DNA from: Sporothrix humicola
Lineage: Eukaryota; Ascomycota; Sordariomycetes; Ophiostomatales; Ophiostomataceae
DNA length: 13,954 nucleotides
Reading direction: 5' to 3'
Assembly: GCA_021396245.1 (NCBI GenBank)
Contig: WNYE01000189.1
Span: 1 to 13,954 of the forward strand
The notes beneath the pieces were generated by a model. It was not told the DNA's origin. It saw nothing but the letters and a program-made list of their open reading frames with translations, and did no database searches. This document shows positions 10,341-13,954 of the stretch, piece by piece. The position numbers and the translations under genes were made by a program. Position 1 is the first letter of the stretch; each line of letters begins with the position of its first letter.

Positions 10341-11365
10341 CTTAAAGGATAAAAAAATATAAACTTACGTAAATACTTTTATTTATATATATTATTAGAA
10401 AAAAATAATATTATTCTTTTATAAAATAAGTTAATGGATATACGTGTAGTTGATTTATTATATAAAAGATTAAGTACGAAAGATTTATCTCGGCCCCCGT
10501 TTAAGATAAACTTAGTTATAAAAACAAATAAGGTTTTTTTACGGTTTAGATATAGTTCGTTATAAAACTTTTTTATTATTTAAATATAAACGTACTTAAG
10601 GTTTTTTTATTATTTGGTTACTTTGTAGCCGGAGGGCGTTTTTTAGGATCGCCGTTGGTAAGGCCGAGTTTAAATAATAAGTAGTTATATATAAAAAGTT
10701 ATTAAAATATAAAGAGAAAAAATATAAAAAATAAACTGAACTTTAAATAATTATATATTAAGAAAAAATATTAAATATATAGAGACACTTATACTTTACG
10801 TTAATATATTTAAATATTAAAGTTTTGTTGGTTAAGAGTATAAGGGTACTTTAAAGAATAAAAGGAAAACCGTTAGTAAACTTATTTTTCGTAAGGTTTC
10901 GTAAGGTTAATTAATAAAAAATTAAGTTTAACGTTTTTTGGCGGAAGACTTATTACTTATTATAAACTTAAATAGTATCCGCCGAAGTAACGTAAACTAA
11001 AAGGTATAGTTTATAAGGTTTACTATAAAAATAAAAAGTGGCTACGGTTAAATAATATACGTTTGTATATTTGTTCGTTTTTTTTTTTCACTTTAACTTT
11101 AATTATTTATAGTTTTAAAGTAATAATTTTTTTTATTATCGACGACTAAAGGTATAACGTTAATTAAATATAAGATTATACTTATAATACAAATAAAAAA
11201 GTTTATTAAAGTAGTTTATTTTCGTTATTTACGTATATATTATTATAACGTAAATTTTAATTTAAATTTATTTAATATATTATAAAAGTTTATAAACTAA
11301 ACATTAGTTCGAAATATAAATACTCGTAACTATATATAAGCGGTAACGTTAACTAAATTTATATT
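10340..11365. other. Degenerate AT-rich sequence, no gene seen
   Basis: About 1 kb with no repeat or gene that I can support. Two short GC-richer islands stand out: CTCGGCCCCCG near 10488-10498, and a patch at about 10628-10668 containing GCCGGAGGGCG and GATCGCCG. Parts of the frame used by the upstream trace remain fairly readable to about 11100, for example a reading of CSRRAFFRIAVGKAEFK near 10625-10675. Either the upstream pseudogene extends here or this belongs to another relic. Stop density rises clearly after 11100. Confidence 0.4.
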
Positions 11366-11740
11366 AAAAACTCCGGTTTAAAGCGTACGTAGTGTACTTA
11401 TTATATTAAAGAATAAAACCGTTAAAAAAACTCGTCTTTAACATTTACGCCGATATTACTATAGTATAAAAGGGGTTTTAGTTTAAAACGTATAAGTGTA
11501 CCTTTATTAAAGAGAGCCGTTAAAAGAGCTCGTCTTAAGGTTTTAGCTTAAAGCGTATAAGTACGTCTTTTTATTAAAGAGAGAACTATTAATAAAACTT
11601 ATCTTTAGGTTTTAGTTTAAGGCGTATAAGGCGTTTATTTAACTAAAAAAAAGCCGTTAATAAAGTTTATCTTTAATACTTACGTCGATGTTATTATAGT
11701 ATAAAAAAGGTTTTAACTTAAGGCGTATAAGTACGTCTAA
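11365..11740. repeat. Composite tandem repeat, long and short units
   Basis: A module ending in (A/G)GCGTATAAG recurs at about 11372 (as AGCGTACGTA), 11489, 11552, 11622 and 11725. Units begin with CCGTTAA or a degenerate form (11419, 11519, 11585, 11654). Long units carry an extra piece of about 35 bp, ACTTACGTCGATGTTATTATAGTATAAAA or a variant, at about 11443-11475 and 11676-11708. The short units in between lack it. The order long, short, short, long suggests unequal exchange or deletion inside an array. I see no coding function. Confidence 0.62.
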
Positions 11741-11754
11741 CAATTATTAAAAAT

Positions 11755-11905
11755 GCTTTTCGGCGAAAAAACACGACTAAAGTGGTTATAGGTCAAAGAT
11801 TTTAGTGTCTTTTCGGCGAAAAAATTCCGGCGACTAGCTAAAAACTTTTGGTGTATTTTCGGCGATCGGATAAGTTAATACAAGAATTAAAACCACTAAA
11901 ATCTT
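11755..11905. repeat. TTTTCGGCGAAAA motif cluster with a 12-bp inverted repeat
   Basis: TTTTCGGCGAAAAAA occurs at about 11757 and 11812, and a related ATTTTCGGCGATCGG at about 11855. The motif is a near-palindrome (one central mismatch). A perfect 12-bp inverted repeat, AAGATTTTAGTG at 11796-11807 and CACTAAAATCTT at 11894-11905, spans the second and third copies. This could be the terminal region of a small DNA transposon or MITE, but no target-site duplication could be assigned. Confidence 0.45.
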
Positions 11906-12072
11906 AACTTATATTAAAATAAAATAAAAATACTTTTTAAATTTACTACGAATAGTTTTTTTTAAATCGTCTATAACGACACAAAGATCTATTTTTTTAA
12001 CCGTCGTCAACGACGTAAAGTTTTTACTAATCCCCGCTTGTTTATTTATATTTATAACTTTTATTCTCCTTT
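11906..12072. other. Short unassigned AT-rich spacer
   Basis: This joins the motif cluster to the palindrome array. A small inverted repeat, CGTCGTCAACGACG, lies near 12003-12016. Nothing else can be supported. Confidence 0.4.
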
Positions 12073-13704
12073 TAATACTCGTAAGCGTTACATAAGCGAC
12101 GGAGTTAACGAATCCTCGTAAAATTTACAATTACTGTACGAAATCGTAACGGTTAAATATATCGTCGCTACCTATATATATGGTTTAAGAAAAAATTAAA
12201 AAGTATTATATCCGATTTACGACGATGTTGTTGACATAAAATAAAGCTGTGCGATCGAGAAATGTATGTGTTGTTGTGTCGGCGGTAGGTTTTAACGCTC
12301 GCGGGCGTTACGTAGGCGACGGAGTTAACGAATCTTCGTAAAATTTATAGTTGTTGTACGACATCGTGGCGGTTGGATGTGTCGTCGTTGCCCATGTATG
12401 TTATTTAAGAAGGAAGTGTCGGGGAGTAGTAATTTAAGTTTAAAGGGGCCGTTTTAACGCCCGCGGGCGTTACGTGTAATCGAGAGATATACGTGTTGTT
12501 GTGTCGGGGGTAGGTTTTGACGCCCGCGGGCGTTACGTAGGTAACGGAGTTAACGAATCTTTATAAAATCTATAGTTGTTGTACGATATCGTGGCGGTTA
12601 GATATGTCGTCGTTGCCCATATGTATTGTTTAAGAAGGAAATATTGGGGAGTAGTAATTTAAGTTTAAAGGGGCCGTTTTAACGCCTGCGGGCGTTACGT
12701 GTAATCGAGAGACGTGTGTATTATTGTGTCGGAGGTAAGTTTTAACGCCCGCGGGCGTTACGTATAATCGAGAAACGTACGTGTTATTATATTAAAGGTA
12801 AGTTTTAACGTTTACGGGCGTTACGTGGGTAACGGAGTTAACGAATTTTCGTAAAATTTATAATTATTATACGATATCATAACGGTTAAATATATCGTCG
12901 CTGCTTATGTATGTTGTTTAAAAAAGAAATGTCGAAGAGTAATAATTTAAGTTTAAAGGGGCCGTTTTGACGCCCGTGGGCGTTACGTGTAATCGAGAGA
13001 TATGCGTATTGTTGTATTGGGGGTAAGTTTTAACGCCCGCGGGCGTCACTTGGGCGACGGAGTTAACGAATCCTCGTAAAATTTATAGTTATTATACGAT
13101 ATCGTGGCGGTTAGATATGTTATCGTTGTTTATATGTGTTGTTTAAAAAAGAAGTGTCGGGGAGTGGTAATTTAAGTTTAAAGGGGCCGTTTAAACAAGA
13201 AAGCTCGTTTTAATACCCGCGGGTGTCACGTACGATTAAAAGACGTACGTATAGTTATATAAAGGGTAAGTTTTAACGCCCGCGGGCGTTACGTACGATC
13301 GAGAGACGTACGTGTGGTTGTGTAAAAGGCAAGTTCTAACGCCCGCGGGCGTCACGTACGATCGAAAGACGTATAATTACTATACGACATCGTAACGGTT
13401 AAATATATCGTCGTTACTTATATGTATGGTTTAAGAAAGAATTAAAAAGTGTCGTATCCGATCTACAACGATATTGTTAATACAAAATAAAACCGTACGA
13501 TCGAGAGATATACGTATTATTATATTAAGGGTAAGTTTTAACGCTTGCGGGCGTTACGTGTAATCGAGAGATGTGTGTGTTGTTGTGTTAGGGGTATATT
13601 TTAACACCCGCGGGTGTAAAATAAAAGAGTATGTTTAATTTCGGCTTTGACACCCGCGGGCGTAAGTAAGGTATTAATGTCGTGTTTAATGCCCGCGTGC
13701 GTTA
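12073..13704. repeat. Palindromic satellite array, 17 copies of an 18-bp palindrome
   Basis: The element TAACGCCCGCGGGCGTTA is a perfect palindrome, and 17 exact or variant copies start at 12073, 12293, 12455, 12518, 12680, 12743, 12806, 12968, 13031, 13211, 13274, 13337, 13539, 13612, 13648 and 13687, plus a truncated one ending in the AACGTTAC-like spacer region. The first 16 are certain. Spacings fall in two main classes: 63 bp (six times) and 162 bp (three times), with 180, 202 and 220 bp variants. The short spacer contains AATCGAGAGA and GTGTTGTTGTGTC. The long spacer contains GGAGTTAACGAATC, TACGATATCGTGGCGGTTA and AAAGGGGCCGTTTT. Spacers of a class are homologous, so this is a higher-order satellite (63 + 162 = 225 bp). 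The palindrome contains no CpA or TpG and so offers no preferred RIP target. Function is unknown. Confidence 0.8.
12293..12472. repeat. Reference 162-bp unit of the palindromic array
   Basis: This is the clearest long-class unit, running from the palindrome at 12293-12310 (one mismatch, TAACGCTCGCGGGCGTTA) to the perfect palindrome at 12455-12472. Between them lie GGAGTTAACGAATC, a GTTGTTGTACGACATCGTGG segment, a GTCGTCGTTGCCCATGTATG segment and the AAGTTTAAAGGGGCC end. The same order is repeated from 12518, 12806 and 13031. Confidence 0.75.
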
Positions 13705-13954
13705 AAGGGTAATTAAGTGGTATTTATTAAATTAATATTTACAAATTATATAATATAATTAAACGGTAATATTTATTTTTTAGTATTTATAAACGTAAAT
13801 ATAACGATTAAATAAAAAAAAAATAAATAAACTTAAAAATATAAAATATAAAATATAAAAAAAATTAATATTATAATAAAATTAATAAAATTAATTAAAT
13901 AAAAATAAAATTTAAATTAAATAATAATAATAATAATAATAATTATAATATTAT
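13705..13954. repeat. A+T-rich tail with simple repeats
   Basis: About 250 bp almost without G or C after 13810. It contains repeated AAAATATAAAATATAAAATATAAA (about 13835-13860) and ends in an (AAT)n-like tract at about 13920-13942. No gene is present. It is probably a low-complexity spacer bounding the satellite array. Confidence 0.7.

Larger units (their letters stand above)
1..13954. other. RIP-mutated AT-rich block (whole window)
   Basis: The whole window has the signature of repeat-induced point mutation, the premeiotic C-to-T mutation of duplicated DNA (preferentially at CpA) known from Pezizomycotina fungi. Seen directly: CpA and TpG are scarce, whereas TpA, ApC, GpT and CpG are common. 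Bases 8281-8340 contain TA 12, AT 9, CA 1, TG 0, AC 5, GT 3. Copies of the same repeat within the window differ mostly by C/T and G/A. Stops occur every few codons in nearly all frames and are dominated by TAA. The inference is transcriptionally silent repeat-rich heterochromatin. Strong AT bias alone would deplete GpT and ApC as well, which is not seen. Confidence 0.88.

Noticed and set aside
12073..13704. CRISPR array
   Set aside because: The repeats are perfect palindromes and the spacers fall into two homologous classes of very different length, not unique sequences. No cas genes are present, and the context is fungal.
1..13954. Sequence written in reversed orientation, or AT-rich organelle/bacterial DNA
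   Set aside because: Reversal without complement would deplete AC and GT instead of CA and TG. An AT-rich organelle or bacterium would show long intact genes, tRNAs or rRNAs, and none are seen.
13835..13954. Telomere or centromere core
   Set aside because: There is no TTAGGG-type array. AT-richness and simple repeats alone do not identify a centromere.

Overview
The window reads as an AT-rich, heterochromatic block of a filamentous ascomycete (Pezizomycotina-type) genome that has been mutated by repeat-induced point mutation (RIP). The basis is direct. CpA and TpG are nearly absent over long stretches, while TpA, CpG, ApC and GpT persist. Almost every reading frame is broken by TAA/TAG. Homologous copies inside the window differ mainly by C-to-T and G-to-A changes. 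In a hand count of bases 8281-8340 I find TA 12, AT 9, CA 1, TG 0. I could not identify the species, and I see no intact gene, tRNA or rRNA.

Layout. (1) 1-2150: remains of a Ty3/Gypsy-type LTR retrotransposon family. A gag fragment (1-294) is cut by two head-to-tail LTR-like units of about 548 bp (295-841, 842-1390), followed by a second, longer gag relic (1391-2150). (2) 2152-5188: three tandem copies (about 1.25, 0.64 and 1.15 kb) of one repeat block. Each block holds a 63-bp tandem pair, a 65-bp minisatellite with a different unit number, an AT microsatellite and, in the two long copies, a long A-tract. (3) 5194-10340: a long RIP-degraded reading frame on the + strand, not recognised. It opens with 188 stop-free codons carrying 87/117-bp in-frame repeats and ends in a 243-bp in-frame tandem duplication. 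(4) 10340-11365: degenerate AT-rich sequence with two small GC-richer islands. (5) 11365-11905: composite tandem repeats and a small family of TTTTCGGCGAAAA motifs. (6) 12073-13704: an array of 17 copies of an 18-bp palindrome, TAACGCCCGCGGGCGTTA or variants, separated by two homologous spacer types. (7) 13705-13954: nearly pure A+T sequence ending in an (AAT)n-like tract.

Nothing here is likely to be expressed as protein today. The main interest is archaeological: a self-nested retrotransposon with a tandem LTR, regions where CpA loss is confined to one strand, a long unidentified broken frame, and a palindromic satellite whose core has no CpA or TpG and so may survive RIP better than its surroundings.
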